Positions 35,461 to 44,609 of a DNA stretch of 64,000 bases are shown piece after piece. A program made the translations under genes and the position numbers. Position 1 is the first letter of the stretch. The number at the start of each line of letters is the position of its first letter. Below the pieces are notes generated by a model, which saw nothing but the letters and a program-made list of their open reading frames with translations, had not been told where the DNA came from and did no database searches. This DNA is from Bacteroidota bacterium (GTDB taxonomy: Bacteria > Bacteroidota > Bacteroidia > UBA4408): assembly GCA_016718805.1 (NCBI GenBank), contig JADKCP010000011.1, forward strand, positions 372,001 to 436,000. The letters run 5' to 3'.

Positions 35461-38400
35461 ATGAAAATCGGTTTGAAAATAAAGTTTACTTGGGGAGCAA
35501 TTTTCGTTACATGCATGCTCTTTGTTTTATTAATTTCTTGCACTGAACAAAATATAACACATTTTAATTCCTTTAAACCAAAAACGATTGAATTAATAGG
35601 AGTACAAGTGCCTAAAGATAGTGTTAATGATCCTAAATCTATTCCTATTGGGGTTCCCGAAACAAGACTAGCTGGTAAGCCTGAGGTAGTATTTACACAT
35701 TTAAATTCACACATAGCAGGCGAGCCTACACGATTTATACTTAATACTGAAGAATTAAAAAAAAATACTCCCGGATCTGATACATTTTTATTGCCTACTA
35801 CCGTGCGAGCATATGAAAAGGTACTTCCTGCCGGCCATCCCGAAGTGATATTTGCTAAAGACGCTGATACAAAAGACAATAATCCAGCAAATTTTTCATA
35901 CTATAAAACACTTCAAGGCCTTAAACATAATAACATTCGATGCTTGCGAAAAGATAAATTAGGTAACCTTTGGATAGGGACAAGAGGCGGAGGTGTTTGT
36001 CGTTATGATGGAAAATATTTTACAAACTTTACTGAAAAAGAAGGTTTAAGTAATGATATGGTGTTGTGTATCTTAGAAGACAAAAAAGGCAATCTTTGGT
36101 TTGGTACTAATGGCGGTGGGGTTTCTCGTTTTGATGGAAAAACCTTTACAACTTTTACTGAAAAACAAGGCCTGTCCAACAATTACGTATGGGCCATTGA
36201 GGAAGATAGATCTGGAAATCTTTGGTTTGGTACAAAAGAAAAAGGGATATGTCGTTACGATGGTAAAACCTTTACCAACTATACAGTAGCGCAAGGTTTA
36301 TCAAATAATTTTATTACTTCTATAGTTGAAGATACTACTGGAATTTTGTGGTTTGGCACTTATGGTGGAGGTGTTTGTAATTTTGACGGAAAATCCTTTA
36401 CAAATTTTACAACAAACGACGGACTTAACGACAATCTTGTTTGGAGTATATTAGAAGATAAAACCGGGAACCTCTGGTTTGGTACAAGCAACGGAGTATG
36501 CAGATACGATGGAAATAGAGTAGATGCTCTTCTTAAAGGTGAAAATAAATCCACTAACATTCCTATTGACCTTCATACGATTAATGGAAAAATTGTAAAA
36601 ACATTTATACAATACTCTGTTAATGAAGGTTTATCGCACAGGGAAGTTCCAACAATGGTAGAAGATAAAGCCGGAAATTTATGGTTTGGTACCTATGGTG
36701 GTGGAATCTGTAAATTTGATGGGAATCGCGTAGATGCTATATTAAATGGAGCAAACATTCCTTTAAGCAGACAATTTGATCTTCAAAAAGTTAATGGGAA
36801 ACTAGTTAAAACCTTTGTAAACTATTCAGAAAATGAAGGTTTATCCGATGATGTTATTTGGAGTATTTTAGAAGACAAAAGTGGGAATCTTTGGATTGGT
36901 ACTTATAATGGTGGGCTAAATAGATATGATGGAAAGACCTTTACGAGTTTTTCAGAGAAAGATGGACTTTCAAATAATTTTGTGACTGCAATCGTAGAGG
37001 ATAAAGCAAAAAATCTTTGGTTTGGTTCAACAAGAGGTCTCAGTTGCTATAACGGAAAATCTTTTACCAATTATACGGATCAAGAAGGCTTGAGCAAAAA
37101 TTTTATTTATTCATTGTTAGAAGATAAATTGGGGAATCTTTGGATTGGAACCAATGGCGGAGGGGTTTGTCGTTTTAATGGTAAAACTTTTTCTTATCTT
37201 ACAACTAAGGAAGGCCTGCCCGATAATTTTGTTAATACCATTTTCGAAGATAAATACGGTAATATTTGGTTCGGCACAAATAACGGAGCATGCCGCTATG
37301 ATGGTAACATTGTAGAAGCGGTGGATAGCGGTGACACACTGCTCTACAAAAACCATCAAAATCTACAAAAGCAAAATGGAAAATTAGTTAAAACCTTTAC
37401 CAATTATACAGTTAAGGAAGGATTGCCTAGTATTTTAATATTAGATATTCACCAAGACTTTAAAGGAAAAATGTGGTTTGCTACCGAAGGTGGAGGAATT
37501 TGCAGCTACGATGGCAAAACTTTCACTCATTTTACAAAGAAGGAAGGATTAACTAGTAATTCTGTTCAGTGTATCTCAGAAGATAAAAAAGGAAACCTGT
37601 GGTTTGGTACACAGGAAGGATGCATGCTTTATGATGGTAAATATTTAACAACACTAACTGAGAAAGAAGGTTTGATAAACAATACTGTGCAGGACATTCT
37701 TCAAGATACTGATGGCAATATGTGGTTGGGAACTCGTAAAGGACTAAGCAAAATCAGCAACCAACAATTAAGTAAATTAAACAATAATCAAACTAATTAC
37801 AATTCAATTAAAGAGGCTCTCTTTTATAATTATGGCTATAACGATGGTTTTTTTGGATTGAATTGTAAACGAAATGCTGTGTTACAAGACAGTAAGGGTA
37901 GAATTTGGTGGGGTTCAGATGTATTAACTTATTATGAACCCAAAGAAGACATTGCAGATACAAGTTCTCCTAATGTAAATATTACAAGTGTGAAACTATA
38001 TGGAGAAGATATAGAATGGGCAAAATTAAATGCAGTTAATTATGATAGTGTTGGAAATGAAATAGTTGCGGGAATCAGCAGGGATACGATACTTTCGAAT
38101 GGAATAATGTTAAAGGAAATAGAATTTGACGGATTATCAAAGTGGTTTAATTTACCTGAAAATTTAAGTTTACCTTATAAAAACAATCACCTTACTTTTA
38201 GCTTCATTGGTGTACATATGCAAAGCAGAAATCATTTAAAGTATCAATACAAATTAGAAGGTATAGATGCTGAATGGAGCCCTGTTACTTATAAAACCGA
38301 AGCAACTTGTAGCAATTTGCCAAATGGGAGTTATGTATTTAAAGTAAGAGCAACAAATCAAAGTGGAGTTTGGAGTCAGCCTTATGAATTTAAATTTAAT

Positions 38401-39384
38401 ATTCGCCCGCCTTGGTGGTTAACTTGGTGGTTTAGAAGTATTGTTGGATTTGTAATTATTTTACTTGCTTACTCTTTCTTTCAATGGAGAACAGCACTGC
38501 TGCGCAAGGAGAAGGAAAACCTCGAAAGAACTGTTGAAGAGAGAACTGCTGTTGTAATTGAACAGAAATTAGTTATTGAAGAAAAACATAAAGAAATAAC
38601 TGATAGTATCAATTATGCAGAGCGAATACAAAGAGCCTTGCTTGCTAATAAGAACCTACTTGATGAAAATTTAAAAGACTATTTTATTTTGTTTAAGCCA
38701 AAAGATATTGTAAGTGGTGATTTTTATTGGGCTACTAAATTAAGCAATAATAATTTTTTACTGGTTACTGCAGATAGCACCGGCCATGGTGTTCCAGGTG
38801 CCATTATGAGCATTTTAAATATAGCAAGTTTAAGAGAAGCATCCTCTAAAGGATTTGCAAAACCTGAACAATTGTTAAATGAAACAAGAAAATTAATTAT
38901 TGAAAACTTAAAATACGATGGCAGTGAAGAGGGTGGTAAGGATGGCATGGACGGAAGCATATTAAGTTTTGACTTTGACAATAATATTCTTGAATGTGCT
39001 TGTGCATACAATTCTGTTTGGCTAGTCCGTAAAAATGAAGATGAAGTAGAAGCAGCTGTAGAGAATTCTAATTATAAACTAATTGAAATAAAAGCCGACA
39101 GAATGCCAATCGGCAAACATAATAACGATACCAACTCGTTTACAAGGCATACAGTACAATTATTAAAAGGTGATGTTATTTATGCTTTAACGGATGGTTT
39201 TCCTGACCAATTCGGAGGATTAAACGGAAAAAAATTTAAGACAAAACAATTACAAAAATTGTTACTCTCAATTAATACTGAATCCATGGAAATGCAAAAA
39301 AATATTCTAAATGATGTATTTGATAACTGGAAAGGTAATTTAAAACAAGTTGACGATGTATGTATTATTGGAGTAAGGGTTTAG
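35461..39384 (+). CDS. Two-component-type propeller sensor with Y_Y_Y domain and SpoIIE-type phosphatase output
   Basis: A 1307-residue sensor if the ATG at 35461 is used. That start gives a signal segment (WGAIFVTCMLFVLLISC) that also reads as a lipobox. Residues ~150-830 hold about 14 propeller repeats (GNLWFGTxGGGVCRYDGKTFTNF, ~42 residues each), enough for two seven-bladed propellers. A Y_Y_Y domain (~928-982), one transmembrane helix (~988-1008, IVGFVIILLAYSFF) and a short coiled coil (EKENLERTVEERTA) follow. The C-terminal PP2C/SpoIIE phosphatase (~1070-1307) has SGDFYW, VTADSTGHGVPGA, LTDGFPDQFGG and QVDDVCIIGV, with the metal-binding aspartates present. No histidine kinase is present. 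It likely senses a ligand outside and dephosphorylates a cytoplasmic partner, perhaps an anti-sigma antagonist. None is nearby. Confidence 0.88.
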   Translation: MKIGLKIKFTWGAIFVTCMLFVLLISCTEQNITHFNSFKPKTIELIGVQVPKDSVNDPKSIPIGVPETRLAGKPEVVFTHLNSHIAGEPTRFILNTEELKKNTPGSDTFLLPTTVRAYEKVLPAGHPEVIFAKDADTKDNNPANFSYYKTLQGLKHNNIRCLRKDKLGNLWIGTRGGGVCRYDGKYFTNFTEKEGLSNDMVLCILEDKKGNLWFGTNGGGVSRFDGKTFTTFTEKQGLSNNYVWAIEEDRSGNLWFGTKEKGICRYDGKTFTNYTVAQGLSNNFITSIVEDTTGILWFGTYGGGVCNFDGKSFTNFTTNDGLNDNLVWSILEDKTGNLWFGTSNGVCRYDGNRVDALLKGENKSTNIPIDLHTINGKIVKTFIQYSVNEGLSHREVPTMVEDKAGNLWFGTYGGGICKFDGNRVDAILNGANIPLSRQFDLQKVNGKLVKTFVNYSENEGLSDDVIWSILEDKSGNLWIGTYNGGLNRYDGKTFTSFSEKDGLSNNFVTAIVEDKAKNLWFGSTRGLSCYNGKSFTNYTDQEGLSKNFIYSLLEDKLGNLWIGTNGGGVCRFNGKTFSYLTTKEGLPDNFVNTIFEDKYGNIWFGTNNGACRYDGNIVEAVDSGDTLLYKNHQNLQKQNGKLVKTFTNYTVKEGLPSILILDIHQDFKGKMWFATEGGGICSYDGKTFTHFTKKEGLTSNSVQCISEDKKGNLWFGTQEGCMLYDGKYLTTLTEKEGLINNTVQDILQDTDGNMWLGTRKGLSKISNQQLSKLNNNQTNYNSIKEALFYNYGYNDGFFGLNCKRNAVLQDSKGRIWWGSDVLTYYEPKEDIADTSSPNVNITSVKLYGEDIEWAKLNAVNYDSVGNEIVAGISRDTILSNGIMLKEIEFDGLSKWFNLPENLSLPYKNNHLTFSFIGVHMQSRNHLKYQYKLEGIDAEWSPVTYKTEATCSNLPNGSYVFKVRATNQSGVWSQPYEFKFNIRPPWWLTWWFRSIVGFVIILLAYSFFQWRTALLRKEKENLERTVEERTAVVIEQKLVIEEKHKEITDSINYAERIQRALLANKNLLDENLKDYFILFKPKDIVSGDFYWATKLSNNNFLLVTADSTGHGVPGAIMSILNIASLREASSKGFAKPEQLLNETRKLIIENLKYDGSEEGGKDGMDGSILSFDFDNNILECACAYNSVWLVRKNEDEVEAAVENSNYKLIEIKADRMPIGKHNNDTNSFTRHTVQLLKGDVIYALTDGFPDQFGGLNGKKFKTKQLQKLLLSINTESMEMQKNILNDVFDNWKGNLKQVDDVCIIGVRV

Positions 39385-39908
39385 GCTTTATTATAGTAAA
39401 TTTAATACCAATTTTCAATCTATAGTTACCAGCAGAAATCACTCTCGCGCGAATGTTCATACTCGTGTGTTTTAATCAATAAAATACCTTTTCTACGATT
39501 TTCTGAGCTCTAATAAAATTAGGTACTACACGTATTCTAGTAAAATCAGTGTATTATTGCATCCATCCGCTTAAACACATAGATTAAAATTAGCAAAATT
39601 GTTTAAAGTGTGATTCGATTTTTAATTGTTAGCTGCTGTGCGATTTGGTTTGGTTTGACTTATTTTCGGCAATAACAGCTAGCGTATTTTTCATCTACTG
39701 GTATGGCTCAATTTTATTTTTACGAGCAGTTTCTACTAAGGAATAAATTACAGCTGCTCTTTGTGTTGCTTCATACATCCCAAAATCCCCATGCTGCTGT
39801 GCCTGCAAGAGTTGGAAAATAGTTTTACTAAACAGGAGCTAACTATAATTAAAGCATTCAGAATTTTGTTTTTAATATATTTGAGCCCCTTTAGATGTTA
39901 GAAAAATA
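39385..39908. other. 524-bp intergenic region with a transposon remnant
   Basis: It contains the tail of a decayed IS66 transposase on the minus strand (39629-39796) and a TAnnTTTG match (TATATTTG, 39876-39883) before the next gene. Sequence from 39385 to 39628 gives nothing recognisable. Confidence 0.55.
39629..39796 (-). pseudogene. IS66-family transposase, C-terminal remnant
   Basis: Minus-strand translation reads GMYEATQRAAVIYSLVETAR, then KNKIEPYQ, a TAG stop, and MKNTLAVIAENKSN. As I recall the family, IS66 transposases (TnpC) end with a block of the form EAAQRAA-IYS-L-T-K-N-INPYEWLK-VLT-I. The TAG falls exactly where TGG (Trp) is expected, so the fragment carries an in-frame stop. Nothing upstream of ~39796 continues the transposase, and no terminal inverted repeats or tnpA/tnpB genes were seen. 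It is a dead relic of one insertion. Confidence 0.65.
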
Positions 39909-40934
39909 ATGAGAAACAAAAGTATTTACATTGGAATTTTAGTAATACTGTTGCTTGCAGCAGGATTGTATTATTTTAAAAGTGGTTCTAAAACCAACAC
40001 CCTAAAGAAAGAGCTCAGTAACTTTGCTGTAAAAGATACAGCAGGCATTACCAAGATTTTTATGGCGGATAGATCCGGCAAAAAAGTTACGTTAACAAGA
40101 GTTAATTCAGGCGAATGGCAGGTAAATGAAAAGTTCAAAGCAAAATCTTCTGCCATCAACACCTTACTTGAGACTATTTATGGTATTACGGTAAAGCAAA
40201 CTGTCCCTAAAACTGCATTTAATACAGTAGTAAAACGATTGGCATCGGAATCGGTTAAAGTTGAGATTTATCAAAACAATGAATTAACCAAGACGTATTA
40301 TGTAGGTGGTCCAACACTCGATTTTTATGGGACTTACATGATTCTTGAAAATTCATCAGTACCTTATGCCATGTGGATTCATGGATTTGAAGGTTATTTG
40401 ACTACACGCTATTTTTTAGAGGAAAATTTATGGCGAAGCAATTATTTATTTCCCTCAAGCCCATTGGATTTAGCTTCTATCAAAATAAACTATCCAAAAA
40501 ATACAGATTTATCCTTTGAATTAAACCTACTTCATGATGCAGCGAATTCAAAAGCCTTAAGTTTTGAGGTGAAGTCGCTTAAAACAGGTAAGTCAGTTAA
40601 TTTTGATGAGAACGCCGTAAAGGCATATTTACTTGATATTAAAGAAATTTCTTTCGATAATATTGCCAATAAAATGGATCCAAAAACAAAGGATTCAACC
40701 TTAGCTTTACCAGTCTTGCATGAAATATGGGTGAAAGATGTACATGGTAAAACAACGCATATTAAGACCTATCCCCGCAAAGGACGCAATGGACAATTGG
40801 ATGAAAAAGGCAATCAGCTTCCTTATGACTTAGACCGCTTTTATGGTGCTATTGATGCTGAACCTGATTTATTTACCTTGCAATATTATGTATTTGATAA
40901 ATTGCTAAAACCACTTAATTATTTTGAGCGTTAA
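39909..40934 (+). CDS. DUF4340-domain membrane-anchored protein
   Basis: A 341-residue protein with an N-terminal transmembrane anchor (IGILVILLLAAGLYYF) and a periplasmic body. The mature part matches the DUF4340 pattern: an early VTLTRVNSGEWQVNEKFKA strand-turn-strand, YYVGGPTLDFYGTYMIL in the middle, and a second similar unit later. In many Bacteroidota, DUF4340 proteins sit with gldF/gldG ABC transporter genes. Here the following gene is dnaN (99 bp downstream) and no gldFG genes are seen. A -7 element (TATATTTG) lies at 39876-39883. Confidence 0.75.
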   Translation: MRNKSIYIGILVILLLAAGLYYFKSGSKTNTLKKELSNFAVKDTAGITKIFMADRSGKKVTLTRVNSGEWQVNEKFKAKSSAINTLLETIYGITVKQTVPKTAFNTVVKRLASESVKVEIYQNNELTKTYYVGGPTLDFYGTYMILENSSVPYAMWIHGFEGYLTTRYFLEENLWRSNYLFPSSPLDLASIKINYPKNTDLSFELNLLHDAANSKALSFEVKSLKTGKSVNFDENAVKAYLLDIKEISFDNIANKMDPKTKDSTLALPVLHEIWVKDVHGKTTHIKTYPRKGRNGQLDEKGNQLPYDLDRFYGAIDAEPDLFTLQYYVFDKLLKPLNYFER

Positions 40935-40994
40935 TTTGTTGAAAAAATGTAATAACTCAACAAGCCAGCTTCTCTGTAAATGTTGCCAATCATT

Positions 40995-41002
40995 TATATT
41001 TG
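40995..41002 (+). promoter_or_regulatory. Possible -7 element of dnaN
   Basis: TATATTTG, 31 nt before the dnaN ATG. No TTG occurs at 17-23 nt upstream, so the promoter is incomplete. Confidence 0.4.
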
Positions 41003-41033
41003 CCACTTAACTTTATAAAACTAAAAACAACGT

Positions 41034-42158
41034 ATGAAATTTATAGTATCGAGTTTGACTTTAATGAAGCACCTTCAGCACATTGGAGGAGTATTAAACT
41101 CAAGCAATTCGCTGCCTATTTTAGATAATTTTTTATTTGAAATTGAGAAGGGAGAGATGACGGTTTCAGCATCCGATTTGGAAACCACGATGAATACCAA
41201 AATTGCCATTAAATCGGAAGAAAGCGGAAACATTGCAGTTCCTGCCAAAATGTTGATGGATATGTTGAAAAAACTACCTGAAACTCCACTTTCATTTTCA
41301 ATTGACGATAAAACCTTTGCAATTGAAATTTCAGCAGGAGAAGGAAAATACCGATTAACCGGCTTCGATGGCAATGAATTTCCGAAAGTACCTTCCATAG
41401 CCAAGCCTAGTACTATCAAAATTAATTCGCACGTTATTGCAAACGCTATCAACAAAACTATTTTTGCTGCTGGTAATGATGATTTGCGCCCTACAATGAG
41501 TGGTGTTTTTTGTCAACTGAGTGAACAAAATATTTTGTTTGTTGCAACAGATGCTCACAAATTGGTGCGCTATACACGCAGCGATTATAAAGCTCCTAAA
41601 ACAGCTGCTTCGTTTATTTTACCCAAAAAACCGCTTAACCTTATTAAAGGAATTTTAGCAGCTGAAGATACCGAAGTTACCATGGTGTATAACAATACCA
41701 ATGCATCTTTCAGCTTTAACGGCATTAATTTAATTTGCCGTTTAATTGATGGGAAATATCCAAATTACGAAGCAGTAATTCCGAAAACTAATCCTAATAA
41801 ACTAACTATCGATAGGGTTGCTTTGCTTAATTCAATTGGGCGTGTAGCTTTATTTGCAAACAAATCAACGAATCAGGTTCGATTAAAAATAACCGGTAGC
41901 GAATTAAGTATTTCAGCTGAAGATTACGATTACAACAATGCTGCAAATGATCGTTTAACTTGTAGCTATGTAGGAGAAGATATGGAAATAGGATTTAATT
42001 CAAAGTTCCTATTAGAGATGCTTAGCAACCTTGAAAGCGATAATGTTATTATTGAAATGTCGGCACCGAATCGTGCAGGTATACTTTTACCGGCCGAGAA
42101 TGAAAATAAGGAAGAAGATATCCTCATGCTTGTAATGCCTGTGATGCTCAATTCTTAA
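41034..42158 (+). CDS. dnaN: DNA polymerase III sliding clamp, beta subunit
   Basis: A 374-residue ring-forming clamp that tethers the replicase to DNA. Recognised by MKFIVSSLTLMKHLQHIGGVL at the start, the domain boundaries LPILDNFLFEIEKGEMTVSASDLET, RPTMSGVFCQL, ATDAHKLVRYTR, and the C-terminal LLPAENENKEEDILMLVMPVML. The length is normal. No dnaA, recF or gyrB is adjacent, so this is not evidence of a replication origin here. It has its own terminator. Confidence 0.97.
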   Translation: MKFIVSSLTLMKHLQHIGGVLNSSNSLPILDNFLFEIEKGEMTVSASDLETTMNTKIAIKSEESGNIAVPAKMLMDMLKKLPETPLSFSIDDKTFAIEISAGEGKYRLTGFDGNEFPKVPSIAKPSTIKINSHVIANAINKTIFAAGNDDLRPTMSGVFCQLSEQNILFVATDAHKLVRYTRSDYKAPKTAASFILPKKPLNLIKGILAAEDTEVTMVYNNTNASFSFNGINLICRLIDGKYPNYEAVIPKTNPNKLTIDRVALLNSIGRVALFANKSTNQVRLKITGSELSISAEDYDYNNAANDRLTCSYVGEDMEIGFNSKFLLEMLSNLESDNVIIEMSAPNRAGILLPAENENKEEDILMLVMPVMLNS

Positions 42159-42178
42159 GCTTTCTAGCAAAAAAAATG

Positions 42179-42214
42179 AACAGCTTGCAAGTTAATTTGC
42201 AGGCTGTTTTTTTT
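42179..42214 (+). terminator. Rho-independent terminator after dnaN
   Basis: CAGCTTGCAA (42181-42190), a 6-nt loop, TTGCAGGCTG (42197-42206), ten pairs with one G-U wobble, then T8. Confidence 0.9.
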
Positions 42215-42441
42215 GCCTAGTAATATCCATTTGAAACTGTTTGATAACTTGATCTATAGTTTATTACAGCCTATCATTCTATTTATGGCTTAACTAATGG
42301 AGCTTTAACAATTACTTTGAAGTTTACTATCTGTTATTGACTCACAAGTAAGCCGGGCAAGTAATTTGTTGTTGTAAAATGATGATTAATAATCCGAATC
42401 AAGTATAACTACAGTTCGCACGAAGCTTGTACACTAGGCAT

Positions 42442-42470
42442 AAAAAAAGCTGCATTGGTAAATGCAGCTT
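42442..42470 (-). terminator. Rho-independent terminator of the DUF6089 gene
   Basis: GCTGCATT (42449-42456), a 4-nt loop, AATGCAGC (42461-42468). On the minus strand it is followed by T7. It begins about 22 bp past the stop at 42492. Confidence 0.88.
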
Positions 42471-42491
42471 TAAATTTGTTTAGCTAATTAA

Positions 42492-43532
42492 TTAAAACTT
42501 AGCACGTACTCTACGCTTTTTGTATTTACTACGCGAAACATAGCTTGATTTGCTTCTGTAATACTTGCTTTTGCCTTTAAGCACATATCCTAATTTAAGT
42601 TGTAACAACATGTAAGAATCGTTGTGAGAATCGTCACCGCGTTTTTGTTCACCGGCTTTTTCATCACCTGCTTTTGCAGCTCTTTCGGCATCGTAGCCAT
42701 AATTTTTACCATTGGCAGCTACTTCACTACGATTTGGATCATCATCAGGACGTTTATCGCTTTTGTCGTAGAAATACACTTTTTGCAAATAACTTGCTGA
42801 AGTTTTATCTCCTGCAGGCTTTTCAAATCTTTCAGGATTAACATATACTGTACTTACATCATCCAAATAATCTGTAAAAGTTGTTCTCCATCCTAATTCA
42901 ATACCAATACGATAAGTGCGGTTCAAGGTATAACTTGCTCCAGCTCCCAATGGAAAAGCAAAACCTGATAATTTGTATTTATCAGCTTTCCCTGTAGTTC
43001 CTTGTCCTTCGGTTCCAAGTGGTTGTAATTTTACCCAATCACCATTCGCATCAGTTCCTTTTGGATTGTGATGAAACCAGGCAATCCCTCCGGTAACATA
43101 AGCTCTAAAATCTCTTTTTGAACCTCCACGTCCTCCTCCTCTACTTCCACCTCGTCCTTTCATTCCGTTGTTTTGATAGAAAACATATTCACCTAATACT
43201 CCCAATTCAATAATGTTATTTTTAAAATCCAATCTTCTTCCGTTACGGGCAGGATTTAAGGAAAGTGTATCAGCACCACGAATAATCAAATGGTTAAAGG
43301 TACCGGTTACAAAAATCTTAGGCTTTACTTTGTAACGGAAATAAATTCCTTCATTGGTGCGTGTTTGACTCAATTTCGTATCCATCACAAAATCTCTGCG
43401 GGTTTTTTCTTTTCCGCCAATTTCGCCCAAATAGGAAGCACCACCAAGCATAATCCCAACTTCCTTTTTATATTGCCCAAATACAAGGGAAGGAAGTGAA
43501 ATAACAAGAGCAATAAGTATAATTTTACGCAT
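42492..43532 (-). CDS. DUF6089-like outer-membrane beta-barrel protein with an RG-rich loop
   Basis: A 346-residue protein with a signal peptide (residues 1-19, LPSLVFG) and alternating beta strands typical of a small outer-membrane barrel. The start QYKKEVGIMLGGASYLGEIGG is the hallmark of the DUF6089 group. A Gly/Arg-rich insert (residues ~125-140, GMKGRGGSRGGGRGG) and a charged segment near 270-305 look like long surface loops. The C-terminus is very basic (YRSKSSYVSRSKYKKRRVRAKF), which is unusual for a barrel that normally ends on a hydrophobic strand. Function unknown. Confidence 0.8.
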   Translation of the reverse strand: MRKIILIALVISLPSLVFGQYKKEVGIMLGGASYLGEIGGKEKTRRDFVMDTKLSQTRTNEGIYFRYKVKPKIFVTGTFNHLIIRGADTLSLNPARNGRRLDFKNNIIELGVLGEYVFYQNNGMKGRGGSRGGGRGGSKRDFRAYVTGGIAWFHHNPKGTDANGDWVKLQPLGTEGQGTTGKADKYKLSGFAFPLGAGASYTLNRTYRIGIELGWRTTFTDYLDDVSTVYVNPERFEKPAGDKTSASYLQKVYFYDKSDKRPDDDPNRSEVAANGKNYGYDAERAAKAGDEKAGEQKRGDDSHNDSYMLLQLKLGYVLKGKSKYYRSKSSYVSRSKYKKRRVRAKF

Positions 43533-43653
43533 TTCTGAAATAATTATTTTAATTTGCTTTTTCTAGTTTAATCGAATTTTGACAAAAATATAAAATTAAT
43601 CTTAAAAAAAAAGTCTTATCAGCTAATTCTTCTAAAATTTTACACCTAAAAAT

Positions 43654-44604
43654 ATGAACAAAAATGTGCTAACAAATTTATTGAAAATTAAGTATCCAAT
43701 TGTGCAGGGCGGAATGATCTGGTGCAGCGGCTGGCGACTAGCTTCAGCAGTGAGCAATGCAGGAGGATTAGGTTTGCTCGGGGCAGGTTCCATGTACCCG
43801 GAGGTACTCAAGGAGCATCTCGAAAAATGCAAAGCAAACACTTCGAAGCCCTTTGGAGTGAATGTGCCTTTGCTTTATCCCAACATTGATGAACACATGA
43901 AAATAATAATTGATTCAGGAGTAAAAATTGTTTTCACATCGGCAGGAAATCCAACTACTTGGACTCCATTATTAAAGCAAGCCGGGATTACTGTTGTACA
44001 TGTTATATCGAATACCAAATTTGCAAAAAAAGCTGAAGATGCCGGAGTAGATGCAATAGTAGCAGAAGGATTTGAAGCCGGTGGACATAACGGTAGAGAA
44101 GAAACAACTACCCTTTGTTTGATTCCGATGATTCGTGAAAGTGTAAAAATACCAGTCATTGCAGCCGGAGGGATAGCTTCTGGTAATGCAATGCTTGCAG
44201 CGATGGCTTTGGGTGCCGATGGTGTTCAAGTTGGAAGCAGGTTTGTAACAACGGAGGAATCTTCAGCCCACCCTAATTTTAAACAAGCTGTTATAGCTGC
44301 AAAAGAAGGTTCAACTGTGCTTACGCTAAAAGAAATTACTCCGGTTCGTTTGCTTAAAAACGACTTTTACAATGAACTTGCACAAGCATATGAAAGATGT
44401 GCCACGGTAGAAGAATTGAAATCGATATTAGGCAGGGCCCGCGCCAAAAAAGGAATGTTTGAAGGAGATATGGAAGCCGGAGAATTGGAAATTGGTCAAA
44501 TTTCGGGAAGCATACATACTATTCAGCCAGCAGCAGCTATTATTGAAGAAATGATACGTGATTTTGAAATTGGGAAAAAGCGAATAGCTGAAATTAATTG
44601 GTAA
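43654..44604 (+). CDS. NPD-type flavoprotein (nitronate monooxygenase / FabK-like)
   Basis: A 316-residue TIM-barrel flavoenzyme. Visible features are YPIVQGGMIWCSGWRLASAVSNAGGLGLLGAG at the N-terminus, EGFEAGGHNG around the middle, PVIAAGGIASGNAMLAAMALGADGVQVGSRFV (FMN phosphate-binding) and SGSIHTIQPAA at the end. Members oxidise nitronates or act as FMN enoyl-ACP reductases (FabK). The sequence does not decide between them. The GGHNG loop holds the histidine often linked to nitronate oxidation. It stands between divergent and convergent single genes. Confidence 0.85.
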   Translation: MNKNVLTNLLKIKYPIVQGGMIWCSGWRLASAVSNAGGLGLLGAGSMYPEVLKEHLEKCKANTSKPFGVNVPLLYPNIDEHMKIIIDSGVKIVFTSAGNPTTWTPLLKQAGITVVHVISNTKFAKKAEDAGVDAIVAEGFEAGGHNGREETTTLCLIPMIRESVKIPVIAAGGIASGNAMLAAMALGADGVQVGSRFVTTEESSAHPNFKQAVIAAKEGSTVLTLKEITPVRLLKNDFYNELAQAYERCATVEELKSILGRARAKKGMFEGDMEAGELEIGQISGSIHTIQPAAAIIEEMIRDFEIGKKRIAEINW

Positions 44605-44609
44605 GGAGT

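Noticed and set aside
36073..36294. Minus-strand frames inside the propeller repeats
   Set aside because: They are antisense to the repeated coding sequence and reflect its periodicity.
41034..42158. Replication origin near dnaN
   Set aside because: No dnaA, recF or gyrB and no DnaA-box cluster was found around dnaN. dnaN alone is not evidence of an origin in this phylum.
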